NCBI GenBank assembly: GCA_013995675.1 | Contig: VWRR01000012.1 | Coordinates: forward strand, 1-64,000 | Length of the DNA stretch: 64,000 nucleotides | Reading direction: 5' to 3' | DNA from: Cyanidiococcus yangmingshanensis | Taxonomy: Eukaryota > Rhodophyta > Bangiophyceae > Cyanidiales > Cyanidiaceae | Part shown: positions 1-11,536 of the stretch, piece by piece | How the letters are laid out: every line of letters starts with the position of its first letter | Position numbering within the stretch: the stretch's first letter is position 1 | Notes under the pieces: generated by a model | What the model was told of the DNA's origin: nothing | The model's database searches: none | What the model saw: only the letters and a program-made list of their open reading frames with translations | Program-made: the position numbers and the translations under genes

Positions 1-349
1 TCCTTACCAGTAGCCTGCTGCTTACTTTGGGCATGCCTGTAGGATCGCTCTAGCTCAGCGCTCTGCTGGGACCTCCATCCCTATCGATCGTTCGCTGCCA
101 TTGGGCTTTTCTACGCACACGGCGCTTGCGCACGCTGCCGATCAGATCGCTCCCAGAATTTTTTATCGCCGCTGATCAATGGATACCCGGTTCGATCGGT
201 CTCCTGCTGGCGCCGACGATCAGATCGCACCGAGATCGACTCGATTTCGAGGATGGGTACGCTGGCGCCGGCCGCGCCGCGCTTCAGGCGATTCGTTCCG
301 GCGATTTCGCGCCGCCGCCTCCATCGGATCGGGCGCCGCCGCCTAGCCC

Positions 350-490
350 GATCTAGGCTGCGCCCATCACGCGATTCAAGGGCGCCGCCGCCCCGCCCGA
401 TCTAGGCTGCGCATATCACCCGATTCAAGGGCGCCGCCGTCCCGCCCGATCTAGGTTGCGCACATCACCCGATTCAAGGGCGCCGCCGGG
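350..490. repeat. 50-bp tandem repeat, about 3 copies
   Basis: A 50-bp unit beginning with GATCTAGG starts at about 350, 399 and 449 and ends in a CG-rich GCGCCGCCG stretch. Copies differ by a few substitutions. Confidence 0.85.
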
Positions 491-825
491 GATGCCTTGG
501 GGCTGCTTTCTTTCTAGTCGAATGGACGAGCCATGACACGCCAGCAGCGGCGCGTTCAAGCCTTTTGCGCATACACTTACCTAGCTAGTGATGAACTCGT
601 CAAGCAATCATCGGTTCATCATGCCAATCAATCCATGGTACTCAAGCGATATCAGGCATGGATCGCCACTGGCGAGTGCTCTATCATACGAGCAGACAAC
701 AAACACACCGGCGCTTGGAGATCGAAAATCAATCTTTGGAGACACGGAGCAGGAACAAACGGTTACGATCGGGCACTATCGGTCACCATCGGTCGCCCGG
801 CAATCTGCGACACCATAGGCTACTA

Positions 826-965
826 CTGGACTGGACTCGACTGATCTTGACGGAGCTTGACTTACCCGGACACCACAGGCCACCGCCGGACTGGACTCGA
901 CTGATCCCGATGGAGCTAGACTTACCTGGACAGCACAGGCTACTTCTGGACTGGACAGCACAGAA
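826..965. repeat. 60-bp tandem repeat, about 2.3 copies
   Basis: The motif GGACTGGACTCGACTGAT recurs at 828 and 888, and a shortened form of the same motif sits at 948, giving a 60-bp period with moderate divergence between copies. Confidence 0.75.
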
Positions 966-1139
966 TTGGCCGCGACAGATCCAGCGGGCGGCGCGCATTT
1001 CCCGCCAATGCCTAGGCGCAGGCCTAGGCGCAGGCGCAGGCGCACGCACGCTTTTGCCTGACCGAAACTGGACAGACGCTAGACGCCGCACGAGATCGCC
1101 AGCGAGCGCCAGCGAAGCCAGCGAGCGCTTGCACGCGCA

Positions 1140-1215
1140 ATCGATGCGCCGCCCCCAGCAGTGATGCGCAGCCCCCAGCAGTGATGCGCCGCCCCAGTAG
1201 TGATGCGCCGCCGCC
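1140..1215. repeat. About 22-bp tandem repeat, 3-4 copies
   Basis: GATGCGC followed by a GCC/CCC-rich tract and CAGCAGT or CAGTAGT repeats three to four times in this short interval. Confidence 0.75.
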
Positions 1216-1435
1216 TCTGACGGGACAGCATACGCGGGACTGCTCACCGTCACAGGATCAACGTGACAGATCCCCAGGACAGCATTCCCTGACAGCTCCC
1301 CAGGACAGCACCTGCTGCGCCACGGCGTCCTGCGACTGACAGACGGACACGGCGCGCACCCCAGCCGAGCCGCGTCTGTCCCCAATCCGCGGGTGCCGAC
1401 CCAATTCGCCGAGCTAGGGTCGTTTCGTCGGCCAC

Positions 1436-1470
1436 CACAGCGCCAGCGCCAGCGCCAGCGCCAGCAAACG
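1436..1470. repeat. CGCCAG hexanucleotide microsatellite
   Basis: About five consecutive copies of a CGCCAG hexamer. A second small motif, GATTGCC, repeats at about 1,561-1,582. Confidence 0.8.
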
Positions 1471-1877
1471 CCATCTAGGATCATCGATTCCAGATCCACA
1501 CGATGCGCCAGACGGAGACGATTTCAGCGATGGTCGATGACTGATTGTCGATGCCGATGCCGATTGCCGATTGCCGATTGCCGATTCCGATCGCGATGGC
1601 CAACAGCGGCAACAGTAGCAGCAGCGGCGGTATTCACAGAGATTGCGCAGTTGCCCGTGCCAGCATCGATCACAGTAGGAAACGACGCCATGAACACTGG
1701 GAACGGACCTATGATGACTTGACGTTACGAAACGAAGCGACCATGGGCATGCAAAAAAATAACAAAAAATCTACTCGGCCTGATTCTTACCCTGCTCTTG
1801 AATGGAGGGTTACCTGAAAAAAATAGCAATACAAAACAGAGTTGGTGCAAAAAAAATTCAGCAACCTGCCTTGTTGG

Positions 1878-1998
1878 CCTGAGCTGAACTGAGCTGAACA
1901 GAGATTACCGGAGATTAACGGAGCTGAGAAGAGCTCAACATAGCTGAACTAAGCTGAACATAGATTAACGCAGCTGAACAGAGCTGAACAGAGCTGCG
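1878..1998. repeat. Degenerate GAGCTGAACA repeat tract
   Basis: Many imperfect copies of a roughly 10-base unit close to GAGCTGAACA, alternating with GAGATTAAC variants. Confidence 0.75.
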
Positions 1999-2634
1999 CT
2001 GCACCCTCCAGTCGTGGTTCTGTTCGACGCGGTGCGCAGCACTAGCACCGACACACACGCACGCACCCTGGTGGGACCGGATCATGCTCCGACCCCACAG
2101 CTCTCAGCAACCATAAAAATCATATGAACCTTTTTTTACAAACACAGGGGAACCGAAAAAAGAAAAAGAAAAAGAAAAACTGCGCAGCTCAAGAAATAAA
2201 GCGCCCAGAGCCGGTGAGATAGTAGCTCGCCCTGGAGCTACGACCATTTCTCTCTACAGTTACTGAGCGCACCAGACGCACTACAGGCACTGGAGGCACC
2301 GGCGAGCGCCTCCGCACACCCACCTGCAGTCGACTGAGCTGAGCACTACCAACACCAAAACCAACACCAAAACTAAAACCACCAACAATAACAATAACAA
2401 CCAGTATTCTAGACTGAGCGATAGCAAAAAAATAAATAATAAAATAAAAAACAAAATGCAGAAACCGACCCAGCCAGAAACGATACGTACGACGCGTCGA
2501 CCAGCTCGCACAGCTGGCCAGCGATCAATAGATGCATGGATACGCAGCGGCCATCGCGCCACGCTGTCCCGTTGCGGGCGCGCCCTCGTACCGTCCCTAG
2601 AAACGGAGGGACGCTCTCGGGGGGAGCACTTGAT

Positions 2635-3880
2635 CACCGACGATTTTGGCGAAATCAACAAATCACGCCAAAATGTCCCTCACATACTCAGCGACAAGAA
2701 TATAAAAGAAACCGGAGAAAAACTGAAGAACAAGGCCAGAAACCAGCCTCGAGACCCTGTGAAAACACAGCTTCGGCCCCGGCTCAACGCTACTGTCTGG
2801 CAGACTGGCCCGGGCCAGCCGGTGCACCCAATCACCGACGATTCTCAAAATCACAGTGAGGCATACCAAACCACTCTTGAAGCCCTCAATAACACGTCTG
2901 TAAAAAGAAACCCGAGAAAAACTGAAGAACAAGGCCAGAAACCAGCCTCGAGACCCTGTGAAAACACAGCTTCGGCCCCGGCTCAACGCCGCCAGTCGAT
3001 AGACTGGCCCGGGCCAGCCAGTGTGCTCAATCACCGACGATTCTCAAAATCACAGCGAGGCATACCAAACCAGGCCTGAAGCTACCAATAACACGTGTGT
3101 AAAAAGAAACCGGAGAAAAACTGAAGAACAAGGCCAGAAACCAGCCTCGAGACCCTGTGAAAACACAGCTTCGGCCCCGGCTCGACGCCACCAGTCGATA
3201 GACTGGCCCGGGCCAGCCGGTGCACCCAATCACCGACGATTCTCAAAATCACAGTGAGACATACCAAACCACTCTTGAAGCTACCAATAACACGTCTGTA
3301 AAAAGAAACCGGAGAAAAACTAAAGAACAAGGACAGAAACCAGCCTCCAAAGCTGTCGAAAACACAGCTTCGGCCCCGGCTCAACGCCACCAGTCGATAG
3401 ACTGGCCCGGGCCAGCCAGTGTGCTCAATCACCGACGATTCTCAAAATCACAGCGAGGCATACCAAACCAGGCATGAAGCTACCAATAACACGTCTGTAA
3501 AAAGAAATCGGAGAAAAACTAAAGAACAAGGCCAGAAACCAGTCTCGAGAGCCTGTGAAAACACAGCTTCGGGCCCCGGCTCGACGCCGCCAGTCGATAG
3601 ACTGGCCCGGGCCAGCCGGTGCACCCAATCACCGACGATTCTCAAAATCACAGCGAGGCATACCAAACCAGGCCTGAAGCTCTCAATACCCTATACGTAA
3701 AAAGAAACCGATGAAAAAAAGAAGAACAAGAACAGAAACCAGCCTCGAAAGACTCCGAAAACACAGCTTCGGGCCCCGGCTCAACGCTACTCTACCACAG
3801 ACTGGCGTGGGCCAGCCGGTGTGCAGCCAATCACCGACGGTCCTCAGACTCTCAACAAAACACACCAAACCGTCCCTCAC
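2635..3880. repeat. 199-bp tandem array (satellite-like), six full units plus ends
   Basis: The landmark ATCACCGACGATT recurs at about 2,633, 2,831, 3,030, 3,229, 3,428, 3,628 and, diverged, 3,830, giving periods of 198-202 bp. Each unit holds a purine-rich AAAAAGAAACCGGAGAAAAA-like stretch, an AACACAGCTTCGG segment and a CCCGGGCC palindrome. The unit is not a multiple of three, so the reading frame rotates between units and I do not regard the open frames across it as coding. The outer copies are the most diverged. Confidence 0.9.
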
Positions 3881-6800
3881 ATACTAATCAACAAATATAC
3901 AAAAAGAAAATAACAAAAAACAAAAAAAAAACAACACCTCAAACGCACCGCCAAAACTCTTCAAAACACGGCTACAGCCCTGGGCTGACACGCCACAAGA
4001 GGCTGCGCTGGGCTGCACTGGGCTGCACTGGGCTGCGCTCGGCTGCGCTCGGCTAGGCTAAGCTCTCAGCCCTGGCGGACCCGGGCACACACCACCCTCG
4101 ACTGCCCAGCCGTACTCTCTCGAGAGGTCATCAAAGTACCCAAAAACAACAACAACAACAATAACAAAAACAGAAACTGAAACTGAAACCAGACCAAAAG
4201 AAACTTCACCACAAAAAAAAACAAAACAGAACAAAACCGAACAAAACAGAGAGAAGGAAAACGTCACCAACACTCAACCACAAGCTCAAGAGCAGCGGAT
4301 GAGCGCAGACACAACGCCCGATCGAGCTTGAGAGGCGACCTCGATCGCCCAAGGGCCGCTCACCTGTGACCCGCGTGCAGCCGAGCGCTGCCAGCCAGCA
4401 TGGAGTGCGTAACCAGGACACACTCTGAAGCCGTAACGATAAATAGAAAACCGACTTCTGGTTGATAGGGAGCTTGGCTCCATCGAAAGGGCCCAGAAAA
4501 ATCATATCCGACCAGCCCATTCCCCCTATTCCACCTATTCCACCTATTCCACCCCAGTGCTCGCTCAGCGACGAGTAGTCACGGCTCGCTGCATCCACCG
4601 TTCTGTCATGGAGCTTGGGGCCCGCTGCCGCCTCGGTGAACCAGCTCCGCGATGAACAGTCGCTTTGACCTCTACATGCTTACGATTCTATCTCTGTTGA
4701 CCATTCTGATCAATGGATTTTCAGGATTTTTTCCTATTTCGTGACCGACTGCTTTTATCAAAGCAACTCTAGCTGATGGTCGCTTCAAGCTCCAAGCTCA
4801 GATGGGTATTTACCTTGATGATCGTCCTCATCGTCTCGCGCAGATTCAGAACGTACCTACACTTTCTGCCTTGCCCAAGATCTTTCATCTCGTTACGCTG
4901 CCACCCGACATCTGCTTTATGGCAAGTTTCTTCAACTGCTCAAAACTAGAACATTAGTGGCGATGTCTATCGCGGAACACTCACGCGCCAGCAGTTGCGG
5001 GTCGATGCCAGTCGTGACCGCTCAACGCGGATCCCCAGAATCCAGAGATCGACGACGCGCTTGCCGTCAACGTGATCCAGAGACCGACGCCAGGCCGATC
5101 GTCCATCGCCGACACCGTCAAGCGATAACTACATCGCCAGATCCGTTTCGCAGTCGATGCAGTCGCTTGTCGGGTCATCGCCGACGCCAACGCTGTAGAG
5201 GCAGCCGCAGCCTCCATCGAACTAAGACGAGCACATCGTGCCTCGAGCATTGTCGTCTCGATATCCATAGCGGTCAGGAGGTGGTCTCCCTCACCTACAT
5301 ATTGTACATCATGGGACTCTGTCTGTGGCATCTGATATGACCTTTCGGTACCGCAGGCGGCAGCGACACCCCAGCTGGGACAACAGTCGTGATCGTCACG
5401 GCGCAGAGGCCATGACAATCCCAGTAACCTCCATACACCACAAAAAGTCTGATCTGCGACATGCTTTTCTACACCACGTAATCTGCTTTGATGGGTACTG
5501 CTCTGGGAGTTCCAGCCACATGCAGTGACGATACGCACGACAATAGTAACAACAACAACGACAGGCACATTGACATTCACATGGTCTCTTTTTCACTCTT
5601 ATACTTATGAATTGATTTCGTTGTCCAGTAATCAACTTATCCATAAATCAGTCTATAGCATCCCAAGCGATCAATTACCATAACTGACAGTCTCTCTCCC
5701 AGACAGCCAGCAGCTCACGGCCTCTGCCGAGACGGAAATCAGTCAGTCGTCAGAGAACTCGGTCAGGAACGAACTGAAACGGTCGGTCGGCCGGCCGGCA
5801 TGTAGCCTACGACTACAGATGAGACGGCAGTCCACTGTTGCCTACCTGATCGTTCACTCCACAAGCGTTTCCCTGCGACGGCACTGCATGGCGCTAGGGC
5901 GGATTCGTTTTGCCGCGCTGGATGCTCTCACACGGCCCGCGGTCCGAGCGTGAACCACAGGAGCCGGGTTAGTGAAAAAGCGGCTGGGCATGTTCTCGGC
6001 CACTGAGCTCTCGTATATGCAGGTCCCTCTCATGAGCAGTCGTTGGTCACAGAATTTGTCAAGAGTCTCACCGAGACACGTGCTTTCCAAGCCAATGAGA
6101 CTCGCACCTGGCGCCTTGTCCGTTTCTGCTCCTGCCGCATGGCTCCTGTGCCTACAACAGCGTTATCGACGCCCTGCAAGACCTGTGTTTTGGGAAAGCC
6201 CCCAGAGCGAGCTGCGCAGTCCTCTTCATGCCAGCGAAACAGCACGTATCGATATCGTTGGGCTCGGGGCCCTCATGGCGCCCAATGGAAGCGCTGTAGC
6301 ATCACATCTCTATATGGAGAGTCCTTCTGCCTCGATTGCCCTAGCAACACTGTCTCGATCTCTGCTGCTCCTGATTACATTGAATGAATCCCCAGTGACC
6401 AGGACAGAGGCGGTCCAATACCGGTCGTGGCCCGCGCAGAAGCGACCAGGCACCCCAATCCGAAAATAAGCGAGGATGGATCTCGATCTCGATCTCCCTG
6501 CGACCAGTGGTGACGAGTTCGGGTAGACGTGTCGGCGATGCCGCTCACGGATAACTCGGAAGCGAGCGTGGTCGATGCCCATCCGCGTTCCAGCGCCCCC
6601 CACCCGAACTGTTGCTCATGTTTCGGCTTGCCAGTGACGATCGCACAAAACTCTTCGGCCGTGACCAAACGGATAGGATCCCAGTCTCGTTTCATGACTA
6701 GAGTCGGGTAGAATCACGAGCGCCGCGCTCATCTTGGGACCCTCCGCGCTACCCTAACGCCTCGTTCACGGCAACACCGCATGATATTTCAGACTACGAG

Positions 6801-7372
6801 GCGCACAGCCTGCATCGGTTGGTCGTGTACCCCCCTTGCGCTCTGCTTTCTGAACAGAACCTGAGAAACCGTTCCTTCTATGGGGAAACAGTCGAGATCC
6901 AAGTCAACGGGCTAGGGGCCAGTGAGGCAGATCATTCAGCAAACGAGCCTGTGTCCATCGTCTGAGCCGATTGACGCCATACCTGGCAGTTCATGCGAAT
7001 AAGCATCAGGCACCCAGCTGGATACGCATTGCTGTAGCGATTTTGATTGTTTGGAGCGGTCGCGTATGCCCATTCCCTAATTGCTAGTCCGAGCCTTCGC
7101 GGCAGCGATCTGCCACCGATCTGCCACTGGGTGCGTCCCCCATCGGCGTGCCTGAACGCCCCGATCCCCGTCGGCACCGTCGCGAGACGCGCATCCCGGA
7201 TTCGGTGCGCGACAGCGTCTCCATGCGCCTCTTGGCTGCCAAACCGCCGGTTACCGAAACGGCCTTGTGCGTTCTGAGGCGCTCTGCCGAGTTACCGAGT
7301 CAAAGTGGCTGCCTCGGTTTTCTCTCTTGAAACGCTTGCGTTTTTGAAGGTGTGCAGCCACCACTAAGGCCC

Positions 7373-9505
7373 ATGGAGAACGGCACGGATACCCCTAAGA
7401 GATCCGTAGACCGCTCGAACGAAGATGAGGGCGAGATCTCAGAGGCTGCTCAGTCGACGTTGACTGGCCTCGAGTACCGCAAGTCGCTTCACTTCCTTCG
7501 CACGTCTAGTCGCTCGCAGTCGCGAAGCTTTTCGGGGCAACCGCATCGCGAGCTGACGACGGACTCTCTGGCTCCATGAGCCTCCGTTGAGGAGTTTCGC
7601 TTCGAGCCGGAGCGCCTGAACGTCTGGCGACTGCTTCTCCGCACAGTGCAGGCCATAAGTCTTATTTACGGCGATCTCGGGACGTCACCCTTGTATACTG
7701 TCTCGAGCCTTCTGAGCGGCGGATCGACGCCAGACCTTTTCACTATCTACGCCTCAGCTAGCCTGATATTCTGGCTTTTGGTACTCGTGCCCTCTATCAA
7801 GTACGCTTTCCTGGTCGCCATGGCTGACCACAATGGCGAAGGCGGTGCTTTCGCCCTGCTATCGCTGCTGCGAACTGGAAAATGCGGCCGCCGACTGTTT
7901 CAGGTCGCAGTGCTGGTCGCGCTGGTCGGCGCCGGCGCATTTCTCGCGGACGGCACGATCACGCCGTCCATTACGGTCGTGAGCGCTGTTCAGGGCTTTC
8001 AGGTGGGCATCCCGTCCTTCCCGAACGCTGCGGTGGTCGGCATCAGCATTGGGATCCTTGTGGGTGTTTTTACCAGCCAGTGGCCTGGCTCGTCTCGTCT
8101 CGGTATTCTGTACGGCCCGGTATTGATTGTCTTCTTCGTGGTCCAGTTCATGCTTGGTATTCGCGGGATCACGCAACATCCGGCTATTTTCAAGGCCCTC
8201 AACCCTTATTACGCCCCGAAAGGCATTGGCACGATATGGCCTGACGGAAAAATTGGCTTTCTCAAAGTCGCCGATGCGATGCTGGCGACGACGGGTGCAG
8301 AGGCCATGTACGCGGATATCGGACATTTTGGCAAAACGCCGATGCGTCTTGGCTGGTTCCTCGTAGTACTACCTTCGGTGCTGTCCACGTATCTTGGGCA
8401 GCTAGCGATGGTCGCCGCAGACCCATCTCTACTTGTGACGGACGAGCAGACGCTGTACTTCAAGCAGGCTCCACGAGCGCTTCTGTGGCCACTGATCGTC
8501 CTGACGATGCTGGCCTCAATCATTGCCTCACAGGCGGTGATCAGCGGAACATATTCGATCGTGAGTCAAGCGATGTCGCTGGAACTGCTACCGCGTCTGC
8601 ACATCAAAAGGACTGACTGGCGGATCTTTGGCCAGGTCTTTATTCCGGAGATTTGCATTGTGATGTGTGTGATAACGGTCGCGATTACTGCCGGTTGCCA
8701 GAACAGCAATGCGTTGGCTGCTGCCTATGGGGCAACAGTCAGCACAAGTTTCATAACCACCTCGGTTCTCTTCCTGCTTGTTCTCATGGTGGCGTGGCGG
8801 AAGCCGGTCTACTGGTGGCTCCCTTATGGCGGTGTCTTTGGTCTCCTGGACCTGTTCATCTGGAGCAGCACGCTGACCAAGTTCCCCTCTGGCGGCTATA
8901 TTCCATTCATCATGGCACTTGCGCTCATTCTGCTGATGTTGCTCTGGAGCTGGGGTGCGCGCCACGAAGCCAACTATTTTCAAACGCAGACCCAGCGCTG
9001 GAAAGAGGAACATTCACAGCACGCAGTCGATGGTCTGATCCTATTGCCGAGACGTTTGTATGTTTTCCTGACTGGGTTCGCTGCCGGCGTCCCGTACACA
9101 TACCAGGCCTTTGTGAAGAAAATTGGTGTCGTGCCGAAACTTGGCATGTTTGTGACGATTCGATTCGTTCCTGTGCCGTTCGTGGACCTGCAGCGACGCT
9201 TCTCTGTTCGCGAGGAAGCGCCCGGCCTCTATCGTATTCGCATCTACATTGGATACGCACAGTCTATTGGCAGTTTACCGGCCCTGATTGATGAGGGCGC
9301 GGCGCAACTGCCGCCCTCGCTGCTGAGCGATGAAATGGTTTTCGTGATGGGTCGCACGGCAGTTTTGGCCGATCCGAAACGTCCGGTATTTCGTCGACTT
9401 TTGGTGCATTGCTACGCGATACTGAAGCGCTTTGCGGTCTCCCCGGATGCAGATCTGGGCATTCCACGTGATCATATCGAACTCGGCACACCTATTGAGC
9501 TGTAA
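7373..9505 (+). CDS. KUP/HAK/KT-family potassium uptake permease, interrupted by one in-frame TGA
   Basis: Potassium:proton symporter of the KUP/HAK/KT family in the plasma or an internal membrane. The first ATG is at 7,373. After 68 codons there is an in-frame TGA at 7,577-7,579, after which the same frame runs to 9,505, about 710 residues in all. Family motifs lie after the stop: YGDLGTSPLY at the start of the first membrane segment, GEGGAFALLSLL, GDG-like ADGTITPS, TGAEAMYADIGHFG and ASQAVISGTYS, with about 12 hydrophobic segments. The tail ends in GIPRDHIELGTPIEL, the form typical of bacterial Kup, so transfer from bacteria is possible. No ATG lies between the stop and the first motif; only a GTG at 7,646. 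The gene is therefore either a recent pseudogene, uses readthrough or splicing, or carries a sequence error. Family assignment is secure; functional state is not. Confidence 0.85.
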
Positions 9506-11536
9506 AGAGTGAGCCAGCACAGTGCTACCTTGGAAGCATTGTGCGGACAATGGGATCGTCCAGCTAGTCTTTGCAAGTTGCTGTCGCTTGTGGCTGAACC
9601 TTTGCATAAATTCAAGGAGACAATTTGGTTGAGCCGGGTGTATGGCCGAGATATGTAAGAAGGTGCGCATTTTGCTGCGAAACAATTCCCATCGTCATGT
9701 GTCAGTCCAGATTCGTCGAACGTGACACCCATACAATGCATCGCTCTTCAGTCATCTGAGCAGCAGCGGTGCGAGCGGGAGATACATCCGGACTGATTGG
9801 GGTAGCGCCAAGAATAGCGCTGCCCCCTGCCTTTGAAAATAAATCAGCAATCGCGCGGATAGGTATCGCCGCCAGTCCAACAAGTACTTCCATCTATAGT
9901 TCTAGTCAGCCAATCCTTGGTGCCGCTCATATCTGCAATTGACCCAAAACCGATGCTGCGTCCATCACGTTTCGCGTTGGCCTCGACGGCAATCCTGAGA
10001 ACGAATGACTGAATCGTTGATCATTCATTGAGGCATCACTGGCGCTGCCTGAGCGGTAGTCACACCGCCTTTCCCACCGGCAGCTGGACTGATCGCACGG
10101 CCGGCTTGACCCATGGGCCTGAATCGATCCCGCAGAAATACCTCGAGGTGGATTGAGGTCTCTCGCTGCAAGAAGAAATCCTTGGTGTGGGCTTCGGCAC
10201 GAGTGCACTCCCAGGGCACGTGAATCGTTCCTGGACACCCAGCGGCAAGCATGCTCTCCTTCTGGTGGCATTCAGCAGCGTTTGTTGGGCCAGAAACGGA
10301 TCCATTCCAGCGCAATCCAAGTCCCATCCAAAAAAATCAGTCAGAATAAACGTGATCAGTATCATTAGTATGAACAGAGAGCGAGAGCCAGAGAGAGATC
10401 GGGCTTGCAATCACTAATGGATGCTTCAGACCGGGAGCGAGACCATCGACATCATCCAGCATCCATAATTATAGGCTGGATCTCGGCGTCCCAAGTTCGG
10501 ATGGCTCCATCGCAGCATCACTTGTTCGCGCACGCATCCCTGTGTCGAGTACCACCATGCTCGCTGGACTGGCCTGGCTACGCTTCCGAAACGCTTCCGA
10601 AACGCTGAGCGTGGATCATTCCCAGGCCATTGACCCGCCCACCTGAATATGGACACCTCCAGGCTCGATATACAAATGGGTAACGAGCACTTACACGTCG
10701 ATCGTTCGAGAATGCACGGCGAGGCAAGCAGACCTGAGCTGCTGAAATCGGCAGCCTCAGATTCAACGCGCCATCGAGGCACGCTCAGGCGTCGAGTCCC
10801 CAGATAAAGAACGCCTCGATCCGTATCGTTGCCTTGGGTTCGTCATGAGCATCGCTAGGCTACAGCATGCTGGGGAGTCTGGCCGACGTTGCGTAATACG
10901 ATACGATACAGTCGTATCGACGAAGCAATATCCAACAGGCACTCGGGATCGGATCAGGTCTCTCTCCCAAAAAAATAAACAAGAAAGAAATCATTCTGAG
11001 CAGGCGCTTGAGAGGCTCCTGAAAACAGAATCTTACAGAAGATGGGCTTTCGCTTCCGCGAATTTACCATCCGGTGATCATAAGGGAAACAATCTAGGAT
11101 CACGCTCCATACGAGCACGAGGTCGTGAGACAACCCACGATCCGCCGTCACCGAAAAGCTGCCGCGAATGGATGGCGGGACGATAGGGGACAGCGCCATG
11201 AAGCCCATACGGCTGGCGGGATGCCCCACCGCCCCAACCCATTTCGCTGAGCATTCTCGCTGGCTGGAGAGGCTGTTTTTCGCGAGCGTTGCCGGACCGG
11301 CCTGTCCTCGGGTCTAGCGCCTGCACAGCGCCTGCGAGGTCTCTGCACCGGTGCGTACAGGGACGACACCAGCAGTGCGTTTGACACGAGCCTACTCGCC
11401 AACGAGGCTGGGATACCGCTCTGGGAAGGGACTGCGCGCAAGCTCCTGGTCTGGTGGCCGGGCAACCGAGCACACGGAGCGCTAGTCACTTGGTAGCTGC
11501 CCAGCGTTCGTACTGTGGTATTCTATCGAGCCCTAG
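9506..11536. other. Intergenic region without recognised gene
   Basis: About 2 kb between the potassium transporter and the glycosyltransferase. Only short overlapping open frames are present and none has a recognisable motif. I see no repeats or RNA gene here. Confidence 0.5.

Larger units (their letters stand above)
1..7372. other. Gene-poor, repeat-rich left region
   Basis: I can support no gene in this stretch. Short open frames exist on both strands but overlap each other and have no recognisable protein features. The DNA is a patchwork of short tandem repeats (listed separately), A-rich tracts around 2,150-2,440 and 3,890-4,240, a 10-base repeat near 4,530-4,555, and apparently unique sequence from about 4,600 on. 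Between roughly 4,740 and 6,700 some frames read like weak protein fragments, but none is continuous or identifiable. This may be subtelomeric DNA; no telomere repeat is visible at the window edge, so that is only an inference. Confidence 0.6.

Noticed and set aside
2456-3700. Open frames through the 199-bp array on both strands
   Set aside because: The period is not a multiple of three, so frames rotate, and all frames are nearly stop-free because of the repeat composition.
4981-5580. Minus-strand open frame of 199 codons
   Set aside because: It has a valine run and no recognisable domain, and competing plus-strand frames look no worse. Not enough to call a gene.
4740-6700. Weak protein-like frames, including a C-x-x-C then L-G-K pattern near 6,170 recalling retroelement integrase
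   Set aside because: The resemblance is a few residues only, with no reverse transcriptase, no terminal repeats and no continuous frame. It could at most be a very old fossil; I cannot support an element.
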